A DNA stretch of 64,000 bases, taken from contig JAAUZC010000015.1 in NCBI GenBank assembly GCA_014804795.1, positions 195,857 through 259,856 of the forward strand, written 5' to 3'. The position numbers and the translations under genes were made by a program. Positions within the stretch are counted from its first letter, which is position 1; every line of letters starts with the position of its first letter. This DNA is from Lachnospiraceae bacterium. Lineage in GTDB: Bacteria; Bacillota; Clostridia; Lachnospirales; Lachnospiraceae. This document shows, piece by piece, positions 16,533 through 26,080 of the stretch. The notes under the pieces were generated by a model. It did no database searches. It worked only from the letters and a program-made list of their open reading frames with translations, and had not been told where the DNA came from.

Positions 16533-19500
16533 CTACTTAAAATACCGTACTCCGGATTCAAATATTTTCAGATCCTGTTGCCCGTAAATATTGATCGCAA
16601 CTCCCCTGCCGCGGCGTTCCGCATGCGCCATCTTGCCAAGACACCTGCCGTCCGGCGAAGTGATGCCCTCAATTGCACGGTAGGAGCCGTTAATATTGTA
16701 CTCCTCATCCATAGACGCGTTACCGTCCATGTCCACATACTGTGTTGCCACCTGACCGTTTGCAAAAAGCTTATCAAGCCATTCATCTGATGCCACAAAG
16801 CGCCCTTCTCCGTGGGATGCCGGATTTACATAAGTCTTGCCAAGTTCCGCCATGGAAAGCCACGGCGATTTATTGGAAACCACTTTGATATATGCCATCT
16901 TGGAGATATGACGGTTTACCGTATTGAACGTCAATGTCGGGGAGTTTTCATTCTGTCCTGTGATCTCTCCGCAGGGTACAAGCCCCAGTTTGATCAATGC
17001 CTGGAATCCGTTGCAGATACCCAGCGCCAGGCCGTCCCGCTCATGCAGCAGTTTCTGCACCGCTTCTTTAATCTTTTCATTCCGGAATGCCGTCGCAAAA
17101 AACTTCGCGCTGCCGTCCGGTTCATCACCTGCGGAAAAACCGCCCGGGAACATAATAATCTGCGACTGTGCTATCGCCTCTTCAAACACTTCCACGGATT
17201 CCCTGATATCTTCCGCCGTCCGGTTCTTAAATACCTTCGTCACAACCTGTGCGCCCGCATTCCTGAAAGCAAGTTCGGAATCATACTCGCAGTTTGTACC
17301 GGGGAATACAGGAATAAACACAGTAGGTCTTGCCACCTTATGTTTGCATAAATAGATAGAATCCGCCTGATAAAGAGGGCTCTCCACTGCGGAAGTATCC
17401 TGCACCGCCTTGTAGGGGAACACCTTATTCAGCGTTCCTCTCCAGCTCTCCAACGCCTCTTCCATCGAAATTTCCGTATCACCGTAAACGAAGGCCGGTT
17501 TTTCTGTTACTTCCGCTATCACACGGTAATCCACATCCAGATCATCCGCCAGCCTTTCCAGCTCTTCCATCTGCTCTGCATCCGCCTCGGCAATGATATT
17601 GCCAAGCCCGCAGTCAAAGAGCTCTCCTTCGTCAATCTTTTCCGCATCGAAACATACGCCCAGTTTATTGCCGAAAGCCATTTTGGACACCGCCGCACAG
17701 ATACCCTTTGCATCCACCGCATAGGCGGAGACAAGAAATTTTTCTTTTATCAATGTCCTGATACCCTCATACAGTTCCAGCACATTTACATAATTCGGTA
17801 CATCATACTCATCCACATCTATTTTAAAATAGAGTAACTTGTTGCCGGCCTTTTTTAACTCCGGTGTCAGAATATCTTTTTCTTTTGCCACATCCACCGC
17901 AAAGGACACAAGCGTAGGCGGTACATCAATATCGTTGAATGTACCGGACATGGAATCCTTGCCGCCGATGGACGGCAGACTGAATCCCACCTGTGCATCA
18001 TATGCCCCCAAAAGCGCCGCAAACGGCTGGCTCCATCTCTCCGGCCTCTCGTTCATCCTGCGAAAATACTCCTGGAACGTAAAGCGGATCTTCCTACAGT
18101 CTCCGCCCGCCGCCACGATCTTTGCCATAGACTCCGTCACAGCATAAATTGCGCCGTGATAAGGGCTCCAGGAAGAAATATCAGGATCAAATCCATAACT
18201 CATCATCGTTACGGCATCGGTTTTCCCGGAAAGTACGGGAAGCTTTGCCGCCATGACCTGCGTTTCCGTCAACTGATATTTTCCGCCATAGGGCATCAGC
18301 ACACTGCCTGCGCCGATGGAAGAATCAAACATCTCCACTAACCCCTTCTGAGAGCAGACATTCAAATCTGACACTTCTGTCAGCCATGCTTTTTTCAAAT
18401 CTCCCGCCTGCAGCGCTTCCTCCACTGCGGGAATCGCCGTTTTCTTTAATTGATTTTCCTCTCTGGAAGGAATTGCCACTTTTACGGAAGTTTCCTGATG
18501 GGCGCCGTTCGTATCAAGGAAGGCTCTTGCAATATTGACAATCTCCCTGCCTCTCCATTTCAGGACAAGTCTCGGCTCCTTTGTCACTTCCGCCACAACG
18601 ACCGCTTCCAAATTCTCCTGCGCCGCATACTGTAAAAACTCTTCCGCATCTCTCGGAGAAACGACCACCGCCATGCGCTCCTGCGATTCGGAGATTGCAA
18701 GCTCCGTGCCGTCCAATCCCGCATATTTCTTCGGTACCTTATCCAGATCCACAACAAGGCCGTCCGCCAGTTCACCGATTGCCACGGACACGCCGCCCGC
18801 ACCGAAATCGTTACATTTTTTGATCAGTCCGGACACTTCTTTGCGTCGGAACAATCTCTGTATTTTCCGCTCAGTCGGCGCATTTCCCTTCTGTACCTCC
18901 GCGCCGCAGACAAGTGTGGACTCCTCCGTATGTGCTTTGGAGGAACCGGTAGCGCCGCCGCAGCCGTCCCTTCCTGTCCTGCCGCCCAACAAAATAATAT
19001 AATCGCCGGGATCCGAATTTTCCCGTATCACATTTTCTCTCGGCGCAGCACCCATGACCGCACCAATCTCCATCCGCTTTGCCACATAGTTCGGATGATA
19101 GATCTCTTTCACATAACCGGTGGCAAGTCCTACCTGATTTCCATACGAAGAATATCCTTTCGCCGCACCGCGCACAAGTCTCGCCTGAGAAAGTTTTCCC
19201 TTTAATGTCTGGGAAGCCGGCACAGTAGGATCGGCCGCTCCCGTAATTCTCATTGCCTGATATACATAGCCTCTCCCGGAAAGGGGATCACGGATGGCAC
19301 CGCCAAGGCAGGTCGCCGCACCGCCGAAGGGCTCTATTTCCGTCGGGTGGTTATGTGTCTCATTCTTGAAAAATACCAGCCACTCTTCGCTGACGGGTCC
19401 GTCGCCGTAGTCTATTTCTACAGGCACAACAATAGAGCAGGCGTTGATCTCATCGGATACTTCCATATCCTCAAGCTTTCCCTCCGCCCGCAGCTTTTTC

Positions 19501-20348
19501 ATTGCCATTAACGCAATATCCATCAGGCAGATATATTTATCGCTCCGCCCCTCATAAATCTCTTCTCTCGTGTCGAGATAACTCTGGTATGTCATCTCCA
19601 ACGGCTCTTTATAATAGCCCTCGCCAAAAGTCACCTCTTTTAACTCTGTCGCAAACGTAGTATGGCGGCAATGGTCAGACCAGTACGTATCGAGCACCCT
19701 GATCTCCGTCATGGACGGATCACGTTTTTCTTCTTCCCTGAAATAACGCTGAATATGTAAGAAATCTTTGAATGTCATCGCAAGATTCAAAGAATTATAC
19801 AGACTTTTTAACTCTTCTTCGGCCTCTTCTCTGAAACCGTCCAAAATTTTTACATCTTCCGGCTCTTCATAAACTGTCACAAGCGTTTCCGGCTTTTCCA
19901 TGCCGGTCTCCCTGGAATCCACCGGATTGATACAGTAATGCCTGATCTGCTCAAACTCTTCATCAGAGATATCTCCGATGATCATATATGTTACGGCCGT
20001 CTGAATGACCGGCTCTTCATCTTCTTTTAAAAATTTTACGCACTGCAGCGCCGAATCCGCCCGCTGGTCAAACTGCCCCGGCAGGTATTCCACGCTGAAT
20101 ACCCTTGCCCGCCCCGGAATCTCCAGACTCTCTTCATAATAAACATCTACCGGCGGCTCTGAAAAAACACTCTTTAACGCCAATGCATAAACACTGTCGC
20201 TTAAATTTTCCACATCATATCGTATAAACATCCGGACCGTCTCCACAGAATCAATCTGCAGATAACTTTTAATCTCCTCTTTCAGCTGCTTTGCCGCAGC
20301 CGCAAAAGGCGCCTTTTTTTCCACATAAAGTCGTTTTACATTTCCCAT
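16533..20348 (-). CDS. purL: Phosphoribosylformylglycinamidine synthase, fused PurL-PurQ type (clade II)
   Basis: Converts FGAR to FGAM with glutamine and ATP in purine synthesis. The protein of about 1271 residues joins an N-terminal PurS-like part, two AIRS-type synthetase domains and a C-terminal class I glutaminase domain. HNHPTEIEPFGGAATCLGG marks the first synthetase domain, and GICNGFQALIKLG the glutaminase nucleophile Cys. SHGEGRF near the end carries a glutaminase His. This fused form of clostridial type (clade II) differs from the separate PurS/PurL/PurQ of Bacillus. I chose the ATG at 20348 since AGAGG lies 7 bases upstream. No PurR box or purine riboswitch is evident, and the gene directly follows a TetR gene, which is unusual. 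Confidence 0.96.
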   Translation of the reverse strand: MGNVKRLYVEKKAPFAAAAKQLKEEIKSYLQIDSVETVRMFIRYDVENLSDSVYALALKSVFSEPPVDVYYEESLEIPGRARVFSVEYLPGQFDQRADSALQCVKFLKEDEEPVIQTAVTYMIIGDISDEEFEQIRHYCINPVDSRETGMEKPETLVTVYEEPEDVKILDGFREEAEEELKSLYNSLNLAMTFKDFLHIQRYFREEEKRDPSMTEIRVLDTYWSDHCRHTTFATELKEVTFGEGYYKEPLEMTYQSYLDTREEIYEGRSDKYICLMDIALMAMKKLRAEGKLEDMEVSDEINACSIVVPVEIDYGDGPVSEEWLVFFKNETHNHPTEIEPFGGAATCLGGAIRDPLSGRGYVYQAMRITGAADPTVPASQTLKGKLSQARLVRGAAKGYSSYGNQVGLATGYVKEIYHPNYVAKRMEIGAVMGAAPRENVIRENSDPGDYIILLGGRTGRDGCGGATGSSKAHTEESTLVCGAEVQKGNAPTERKIQRLFRRKEVSGLIKKCNDFGAGGVSVAIGELADGLVVDLDKVPKKYAGLDGTELAISESQERMAVVVSPRDAEEFLQYAAQENLEAVVVAEVTKEPRLVLKWRGREIVNIARAFLDTNGAHQETSVKVAIPSREENQLKKTAIPAVEEALQAGDLKKAWLTEVSDLNVCSQKGLVEMFDSSIGAGSVLMPYGGKYQLTETQVMAAKLPVLSGKTDAVTMMSYGFDPDISSWSPYHGAIYAVTESMAKIVAAGGDCRKIRFTFQEYFRRMNERPERWSQPFAALLGAYDAQVGFSLPSIGGKDSMSGTFNDIDVPPTLVSFAVDVAKEKDILTPELKKAGNKLLYFKIDVDEYDVPNYVNVLELYEGIRTLIKEKFLVSAYAVDAKGICAAVSKMAFGNKLGVCFDAEKIDEGELFDCGLGNIIAEADAEQMEELERLADDLDVDYRVIAEVTEKPAFVYGDTEISMEEALESWRGTLNKVFPYKAVQDTSAVESPLYQADSIYLCKHKVARPTVFIPVFPGTNCEYDSELAFRNAGAQVVTKVFKNRTAEDIRESVEVFEEAIAQSQIIMFPGGFSAGDEPDGSAKFFATAFRNEKIKEAVQKLLHERDGLALGICNGFQALIKLGLVPCGEITGQNENSPTLTFNTVNRHISKMAYIKVVSNKSPWLSMAELGKTYVNPASHGEGRFVASDEWLDKLFANGQVATQYVDMDGNASMDEEYNINGSYRAIEGITSPDGRCLGKMAHAERRGRGVAINIYGQQDLKIFESGVRYFK

Positions 20349-20350
20349 TA

Positions 20351-20929
20351 TCATTCCTCTTCTATTATCAATCCCTGCATGATCATATACAGTTCATTAT
20401 CAATCGTCTCTCCCGACATTCCCATCGTGACAGAAGCTATTTTCAGCCCCTCCAGTACATACATCACGTTTTTTGCGGCAATGCGGGCATCCACATCATA
20501 GAACTCCCCGCTCTCAGCGCCCATTTTGATCAGCTTCTCCAACATGACCACGCCATCATTAAACCGCTTTTTTAAAACGGTATCTTTCGGATTTGCAAAG
20601 GCGTATTCATAGGCAGCAGCAGCCAACGTCTTTTTACTGCGAAGAATTTCCTTTTTCTGTTCCTTTAAAAACACCGCCAGTATGTCTGCCGCCGTAGCAT
20701 TTTCTCCTACATTTTCGGCAAAAACATCGTCCGCTTCCTCTGACTCCGCCGCAAGCACTTCCAGAAAAATCTCTTCTGTGCTTGAAAAGTACAGATACAA
20801 ACCACCCCTGCTGATCTCACAGGCCTCTACAATATCTTTCATCGTTACACTGCGGAATCCTTTTTCCACAAATACTTCTTTCGCCTTTTCCAAAATAAAC
20901 TGTTTCTTTTGTAATGAACGCTCTCCCAT
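20351..20929 (-). CDS. TetR/AcrR-family transcriptional regulator
   Basis: DNA-binding regulator of 192 residues. The N-terminal helix-turn-helix is at about residues 24-50 (SVTMKDIVEACEISRGGLYLYF), followed by the usual STEEIF helix and a ligand-binding C-terminal domain that ends in acidic residues. I chose the ATG at 20929 because AGAAAGG lies 5 bases upstream; the longer frame adds 35 residues not typical of the family. It lies between an unknown protein and purL, with only a 2-base gap to the purL start, so it is probably co-transcribed with both. The ligand is unknown. Confidence 0.9.
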   Translation of the reverse strand: MGERSLQKKQFILEKAKEVFVEKGFRSVTMKDIVEACEISRGGLYLYFSSTEEIFLEVLAAESEEADDVFAENVGENATAADILAVFLKEQKKEILRSKKTLAAAAYEYAFANPKDTVLKKRFNDGVVMLEKLIKMGAESGEFYDVDARIAAKNVMYVLEGLKIASVTMGMSGETIDNELYMIMQGLIIEEE

Positions 20930-20955
20930 AACAACCTTTCTCCCAATACTTATAA

Positions 20956-21426
20956 TTACCCATTTACTCCCAAAAGTTCCCGCAGCCTGTATAACACTTC
21001 CAAAAATATACCGTCTTCCACACCCTGTGTCCATAGAGCGCTCTTCGTCATACCCCCAAGCACATATTTGGAAAGAACACCGGACAATAACTCCATATCC
21101 CGCAGTGTGGCTCTTTTCACCATTTCTTTTTCCTGCTCGAGAGTCTTTATTCTGTTTCTGCTGTATACATACTGATAATTGCGGGTCATAAACCGGGTTT
21201 TTTTCGCCGTATTTATAAAACTTAACAGCGTAGAATCATAAACAGGGAAAGTAAATGTTGTTTTCTCCACTCCCTCTCCCTCGAAACTTTTCATCACATC
21301 ACTGCCTCTTTTTTCCTCCAGCCAGGAAATGTAACGTACAAGAAGCTTTGCATCCGGCTGATACTGCTGTATGAGATTTTTTCTGGCATCAATATCCAGT
21401 TCCTGTGTTTTGTTCTGTATAACCAT
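20956..21426 (-). CDS. Conserved protein of unknown function upstream of a TetR gene
   Basis: Protein of 156 residues, soluble, with no signal peptide and no motif I recognise. It is rich in charged residues and appears mostly helical, with a KYISWLEEKRGSDVM-type helix near residues 30-45 and a long helix around 88-115. GAGGG lies 7 bases before the ATG. It heads the row unknown protein - TetR - purL and is divergent from the large cNMP-domain gene, with which it shares a 151-base promoter region. Confidence 0.8.
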   Translation of the reverse strand: MVIQNKTQELDIDARKNLIQQYQPDAKLLVRYISWLEEKRGSDVMKSFEGEGVEKTTFTFPVYDSTLLSFINTAKKTRFMTRNYQYVYSRNRIKTLEQEKEMVKRATLRDMELLSGVLSKYVLGGMTKSALWTQGVEDGIFLEVLYRLRELLGVNG

Positions 21427-21483
21427 GTTTTTACCCTCGTTTTTTTAATGATACCAAAAAATTATGAAAAAGTACAGAAAGAC

Positions 21484-21512
21484 TTCACAAAAAAGTGGCT
21501 AATTAGTATAAT
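21484..21512 (+). promoter_or_regulatory. Predicted sigma-A promoter of the cNMP-domain gene
   Basis: TTCACA (21484-21489) and a perfect TATAAT (21507-21512) are separated by 17 bases on the plus strand. The gene starts at 21578, giving a leader of about 58 bases. An AGGAG ribosome site lies 6 bases before the ATG. Confidence 0.75.
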
Positions 21513-21577
21513 ATATAAAAAAGACATTAAAAACACAGATAAGAAAAGTATCTGCAGAACAGGAATAGGAGATCATT

Positions 21578-23857
21578 ATGACTTTAAAACATATCTCAGC
21601 TGGTGAAACAATTATAGAAGAAGGACAGGCTCTTGAGTGTTTCTGGTATATTTCGTCCGGCAGTATAGAGGCGTTATTTCCCTGCGGGTCCATCACACTG
21701 GAAAAGGGTGATATTATCGGCATATGCGATTTTGACAAAGATTCCCATTTTCTTTCCTATAAAGCACTCACCGACTGTTCGATCATTCCTTACGGTTCCC
21801 CTGAAGTTCTGCTTCGCACCAAATTTTTTGGAGAACACCCGGACAACAGAATAAGACTTGCCCTGACAATGAACCGTTTTATCAGGAAACTGTTAAATAA
21901 ATACACTATTACCTATCGTTCCTGTAAAGAACTGTATGAATTTTTGCTCTCTTCCCATACATCCTACCGGAAGTTATGCGAACAGCTTCATATCGTGATC
22001 AAGGAACTTCCCGGCATTGAAACTGTGGAACCGCTTGATGAAAGCTTTGTGCCCTCGATATGGCATACAGCTTACTATACCGGTTTACACAATATTTTTG
22101 CGAATAAATCACTGACTCCGACCCTGCACGAGAATCACTTTGTTCCCGGCTATCTTTATCATGCCATGAACGATATTCATATACTGCTGCATAAATTCCA
22201 GGCCTTATATGATTATGCGGGACGGCTTTCCTACCTGCTGCTCAACGAAAACAGACTGGACTTATTTGATCTCTACACGGGCATGTATTATCGGATCGGT
22301 ATGCAGAACCCGAACAGTTCTGCTATCGCCAACGCTATCGAAGCGATCTGTTCCCATGCCCAAAACAAGCCCGGCATATCCGAGGAACTGACCCGGAGCA
22401 GAATTGCGGAGTACCACACCCAGATTGAAAACATGAAAAAGAATGCAGACTCTGCCGCGTCCGGCAATTCACAGCCGAACTACTCCATGACTGCGGATCT
22501 GGCCGACGCTACGGGCATCATTTTAGAATATGCAGGCTGTTCAAATGAAGTGGCAAGTAATTTTAAAAATGCGCTTGCCGCCTATAAAAAGCTTACCGAT
22601 AAAAATGCCACATCCCAGGAGGCAATGAAACTGCGGCGCACCCTGACCGATACTTTCTATCAGATTTATACTGCCGCTTTCCATGCCAGCCTGCAGGATA
22701 CGAACATTTCTCCCATTTTGAAAATGTTCTTTAATTTCGGTTTCGTGGATGCGGAGCTGTGCGGTATGGACAGCGCCTGCTTTTTATATGAGAATGCCGG
22801 ACACTATGCCGGCTCCCCCGAACATGGCATCTATACGATCTATGAATGGCTGAAAGCAGTCTATGACGGTGAAAAAGAACCCAGCATCAACGAGCTGGAT
22901 GTGGACTTTGAAAAGCATGTCCTCACTCTGAAATCCGAAGGTAACATCACAGCCGAGGCAGCGCAGAAAATGTTGGAGGACAATCTTCAGAAAGTCGCAT
23001 TTGAGTTGGAAAATATGTTCCCCAGAGGCTGTAAGATCACAAGCGGCAGGCCTTCCGTATACTGTCCCGTTTTATCGGAGCATCAGTTTATCCGCAAGCC
23101 TGAGGACGCGTTGCTCTACCCTGATCAGATCATCAAACAGATAGACGCCATTCGTGAGGCGGATTATACCGTTTTCGCGAGAAAAAGCCTTACCGTCCTC
23201 TCCGAAAAAGAAAATATTCACGACTTTTTCAATGTGGAGATTCTGCCGGATATCATTCTGATGCCGGTAGTCGGTATGAGAGGTGCAATGTGGCAGGAAA
23301 TCGTAGGCAGAAGCCGCCTGACGCCCGCCCGTATGATGCTGCCGATCTTCCAGCTGGAAGATCTGGAAAAGATCATGATCCGTATGGTGGGCGAATACCG
23401 TTGGGAAATGTGCAAGAGGGTACAGGGTGCCCGCTGGAACGATGTGACCGATCCCTCATTGACCAGCCTGTATTACGACTTTCTGCAGTTTTACCGGAAA
23501 AATCCGGAACTTTCCACAGATACTAAAGATAAGATCAAAACAGGACTGCAAAAGTGCAAAGCGAACTTTAAAGAATATTTCCTGACAGACTATATGACAT
23601 ACATTATGTTCGAGAGCAAAGGTTCTCCCCATCTGGTAAAAAACGCCAGAGCTATCCTGTTCAGTCAGTGCCCGCTTTCCGCTGCCTACAGACAGAAGCT
23701 TTCCACCAATCCTATCTATCAGGAATTGCTGGAAGCCCACGGCAGGAGCGTCGCGGAACGGTGCAAGAAACTGGATAACCTGAGTAAGAAGCTGGTTGCC
23801 AAAGGGGAAGAAGTGCCTGATTCTTTACGTGACGAAGTTGCGTTTACGAGAAAGTGA
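21578..23857 (+). CDS. Large protein with N-terminal cNMP-binding-like domain, function unknown
   Basis: Cytoplasmic protein of 759 residues. Residues 1-110 look like a CRP-type jelly-roll domain: ISAGETIIEEGQ, then YISSGSIEALF, then EKGDIIG are the strand-turn features of that fold. The typical phosphate-binding cassette with its Arg is not evident, so ligand binding is uncertain. The remaining 650 residues have no helix-turn-helix, kinase or cyclase motif that I recognise; they appear helical and repeat-like (about 110-400), then contain a mixed domain (about 470-620). It is one of only two plus-strand genes here, has its own promoter and a strong terminator, and is therefore a single-gene unit. 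A signalling or stress role is inference. Confidence 0.82.
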   Translation: MTLKHISAGETIIEEGQALECFWYISSGSIEALFPCGSITLEKGDIIGICDFDKDSHFLSYKALTDCSIIPYGSPEVLLRTKFFGEHPDNRIRLALTMNRFIRKLLNKYTITYRSCKELYEFLLSSHTSYRKLCEQLHIVIKELPGIETVEPLDESFVPSIWHTAYYTGLHNIFANKSLTPTLHENHFVPGYLYHAMNDIHILLHKFQALYDYAGRLSYLLLNENRLDLFDLYTGMYYRIGMQNPNSSAIANAIEAICSHAQNKPGISEELTRSRIAEYHTQIENMKKNADSAASGNSQPNYSMTADLADATGIILEYAGCSNEVASNFKNALAAYKKLTDKNATSQEAMKLRRTLTDTFYQIYTAAFHASLQDTNISPILKMFFNFGFVDAELCGMDSACFLYENAGHYAGSPEHGIYTIYEWLKAVYDGEKEPSINELDVDFEKHVLTLKSEGNITAEAAQKMLEDNLQKVAFELENMFPRGCKITSGRPSVYCPVLSEHQFIRKPEDALLYPDQIIKQIDAIREADYTVFARKSLTVLSEKENIHDFFNVEILPDIILMPVVGMRGAMWQEIVGRSRLTPARMMLPIFQLEDLEKIMIRMVGEYRWEMCKRVQGARWNDVTDPSLTSLYYDFLQFYRKNPELSTDTKDKIKTGLQKCKANFKEYFLTDYMTYIMFESKGSPHLVKNARAILFSQCPLSAAYRQKLSTNPIYQELLEAHGRSVAERCKKLDNLSKKLVAKGEEVPDSLRDEVAFTRK

Positions 23858-23867
23858 TTCTAAAAAG

Positions 23868-23915
23868 GAGCATGCAAGAAGTAATGTAGATTACAGTCCT
23901 GGCATGCTCTTTTTT
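23868..23915 (+). terminator. Bidirectional terminator between the cNMP-domain gene and the Rpn gene
   Basis: GAGCATGC (23868-23875) pairs with GCATGCTC (23902-23909) and is followed by TTTTTT on the plus strand. An AAAAA run on the other side gives a T-run on the minus strand. The loop contains a second small hairpin, GTAAT-GTAG-ATTAC. It lies between two converging genes and can serve both. Confidence 0.85.
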
Positions 23916-23952
23916 AAACATTCCATCTTCAGTTTTGACGGCCTCTTCTCTT

Positions 23953-24819
23953 TTATCTTGATTCACTTCTTACCTGTTCAAAAACCAATGCCGGATCATA
24001 CACCGGGGCAAATTCTTTCGCTGTATTGTAAATTGGCTCAATGACAGAAACTTCTTCTTCCAGATCGTCGGTAATCTCTTCAAGTGTTTTATTCTTTTTG
24101 ATTTTTTTACAGACAAGGGACACTACTCTTTGCAAATCCCCATCTTCCCTCGCATAAGCTAACTCCTCCCATCTCTGCATATATTTCACCCCTGCTTTCT
24201 CCGATTTTCTGACACTGCGAACCCTCTCATGAATCTTTTTAATCCGATTACCGGCAGCACGCTCGGCTGTCTCATCCGTAGTCTTTCCTATATATTCCAT
24301 AAAATCTAAGAATTCCCTTGAAAAATCCTCCCGGTTTCTTCCCTTTGTGTTGATAAATATCCGAACCGCTCCGTCTTCCAGTTTCAGGTCCTGGCATTCC
24401 CGGCATACTCCCTCGAATGTATACCGATACAACCCTCTTCCGAAAACATCAAACGGCGCAATCAGTATAAAACAGCTTTCATTCAACAGATTAAAATCCT
24501 TACTCCCAGGCTCCAACAGAGAAACATCCAGCTGCGCCTGATAGTATCGGCTCCTTCGAACCAGATTCCCGGTATTCCTTTGCTGCATCTCCGTGTGATA
24601 AAGCTTCTTTTCTTTATCTATCCCTATGACATCCAGCCTGATCTCCCGCAGCTGTGGCGATACCCGAAATTCTTTTTCTGTCACCGGTTTTTCCAAAAGT
24701 TCCACTTCGTTTTCCAGCAGGATGCCGATAGCCGCCTGATAAGCCTCTTTATCCTCCATCGTCTCATCAAAGAGAAACTTATCGAGCAGGTTCAGTTTCT
24801 CCAGTTTCGTATTTGCCAT
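23953..24819 (-). CDS. Rpn-family PD-(D/E)XK nuclease (recombination-promoting / transposase-like)
   Basis: Protein of 288 residues of the Rpn/PD-(D/E)XK transposase family. The N-terminus LDKFLFDETMEDKEAYQAAIGILL is characteristic, and RLDVIGIDKEKKLYHTEMQQRN carries the nuclease core: D in the first strand, then ExQ in place of the ExK pair. RRSRYYQAQLDVSLLEPG follows. The C-terminal half is a helical region ending in acidic residues. I chose the ATG at 24819, which has GGAGG 6 bases upstream; the frame runs 69 codons further but without a ribosome site. Members are numerous in gut Firmicutes and spread like mobile genes, though no terminal repeats are seen here. Confidence 0.87.
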   Translation of the reverse strand: MANTKLEKLNLLDKFLFDETMEDKEAYQAAIGILLENEVELLEKPVTEKEFRVSPQLREIRLDVIGIDKEKKLYHTEMQQRNTGNLVRRSRYYQAQLDVSLLEPGSKDFNLLNESCFILIAPFDVFGRGLYRYTFEGVCRECQDLKLEDGAVRIFINTKGRNREDFSREFLDFMEYIGKTTDETAERAAGNRIKKIHERVRSVRKSEKAGVKYMQRWEELAYAREDGDLQRVVSLVCKKIKKNKTLEEITDDLEEEVSVIEPIYNTAKEFAPVYDPALVFEQVRSESR

Positions 24820-25221
24820 ACGTTTCCTCCTTCCGGGATTTTCGGAAAAAGAACCGCATGCTGCTCCAAGATATAAAGCACTCTCCGTCCTCCAGTTATC
24901 CTCATCCTTTCTCCGAATCCCATGCAATTTTATTTTGGAATTAAAAGCACAGTTTTCAGATGAAGTCAGACGGAAATGATCTTTCCTTAAGAAATGTCTA
25001 TGCTTTTTGGCTTTACCAATCGGCATTATTGCAAGATTTCAAAAGAATATATGCTTTTTAAAATAGTATAGCAAGGCTTCACATATATTACAAGTACTTT
25101 TCTAAAACATCATTAAAAATATTTTATATTATGCTTTTCCATATCTATTCTACCCCCAAAGTATTATGTCAATATTTTATTTCCCTTCCCAGCAGTTTGC
25201 CTCTACAGTTTACTTCTCATC
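24820..25221. other. Gene-free leader of the Rpn gene
   Basis: These 402 bases hold no gene that I can support. The half nearest the Rpn gene could be an untranslated leader of about 240 bases. The other half is very AT-rich and contains the predicted promoter. I see no repeat or RNA gene. Confidence 0.6.
25065..25093 (-). promoter_or_regulatory. Predicted promoter of the Rpn-family gene
   Basis: On the minus strand TTGTAA (25088-25093) and TATACT (25065-25070) are 17 bases apart. The start of transcription would fall near 25058, leaving a long leader before the ATG at 24819. Confidence 0.5.
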
Positions 25222-26052
25222 TTACTTATCAATCGCCGCGCCCTTATAAACATACTGGATATCGCTGATATAGTCGGTCATATTGTCTCCATTATATTTT
25301 TCCGCAAATACTTTCAGGACATAGCCTTCCTCATCATATTTCTCCGGCCAGTTGATCACTGCCGTGCCGAATCCTCTTTCTGAGGCGTCCACGATTCTGT
25401 CATAACCGATGATCTCCTCGCCGCGCTCTGTCATCAAAACAGCGGACAGATAGCAGTTTCCGGTGGAGTAAAGTTCCTTATAATCAAAACAGAGCGCGCG
25501 CCCCTCCAGACGCACATTGCTGATCTCCGGTTCCCGCATTCCGGTTGGATTTTTCTCTTCATCATAAGGATTTTTGATTGTCAGCTTCCAGGCGCCTGCT
25601 TCTTTTTCCGCCACAGGTCTGATATCCCCGCCATTATGAAAAGAGGAATCTTTGCCGCCCACTGCCGCGCTGATAAATGCGATGCTTCGCAAATCCACCA
25701 TATTCATACTGTTATCCACGGTGGACTGCAGATCCATCACCCTCTTTTTGACATTTCTGTCATAGCGATAGGCATCAGTTACCCTATACAGCACAGACGG
25801 TGTAAGCAGTTTCTGGAACTCTTCATTTTCCATGGATTCCCGGCTGTCATAGCAGTCGCTGTAGACCACATAGTCCCCCTGCCAGTTATTTCCCGCACTT
25901 ACCGGATCCTGAATACCCTTTGTCCGAAGCTGTATCGCTTTCTCCGGTTCTGCTGCACTTACATTACCCGCAGGGACTGCCCCAATCAGTAGCGCGCTGC
26001 ATAATGCTGCTGCCAGAAACTTCTTTCGATTTTTATGATTCATTTTCCTCAT
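25222..26052 (-). CDS. Secreted protein of unknown function at the end of the RND operon
   Basis: Exported protein of about 276 residues. A Sec signal peptide follows a Lys/Arg-rich start (HKNRKKFLAAALCSALLIGAV) and ends near GNVSAAE, a good signal peptidase I site; there is no lipobox. The mature part has many Tyr/Asp-rich segments and looks like a beta-rich domain, with an IQDP...DYVVYSDCYDS entry strand and a late DYISDIQYVYKG strand. I recognise no enzyme motif. The start is uncertain: ATG at 26052 follows a GGAAAGGGC box by 13 bases, with another ATG four codons earlier and one three codons later. The same leader sequence precedes the MacB-type gene at 62407. It lies 28 bases after the TetR gene. 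Confidence 0.78.
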   Translation of the reverse strand: MRKMNHKNRKKFLAAALCSALLIGAVPAGNVSAAEPEKAIQLRTKGIQDPVSAGNNWQGDYVVYSDCYDSRESMENEEFQKLLTPSVLYRVTDAYRYDRNVKKRVMDLQSTVDNSMNMVDLRSIAFISAAVGGKDSSFHNGGDIRPVAEKEAGAWKLTIKNPYDEEKNPTGMREPEISNVRLEGRALCFDYKELYSTGNCYLSAVLMTERGEEIIGYDRIVDASERGFGTAVINWPEKYDEEGYVLKVFAEKYNGDNMTDYISDIQYVYKGAAIDK

Positions 26053-26080
26053 ATTAATAACCATGCCCTTTCCACACGAA

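Noticed and set aside
24820..25026. N-terminal extension of the Rpn gene to 25026
   Set aside because: The extra 69 codons are not typical of the family, while the ATG at 24819 has a very good GGAGG site.
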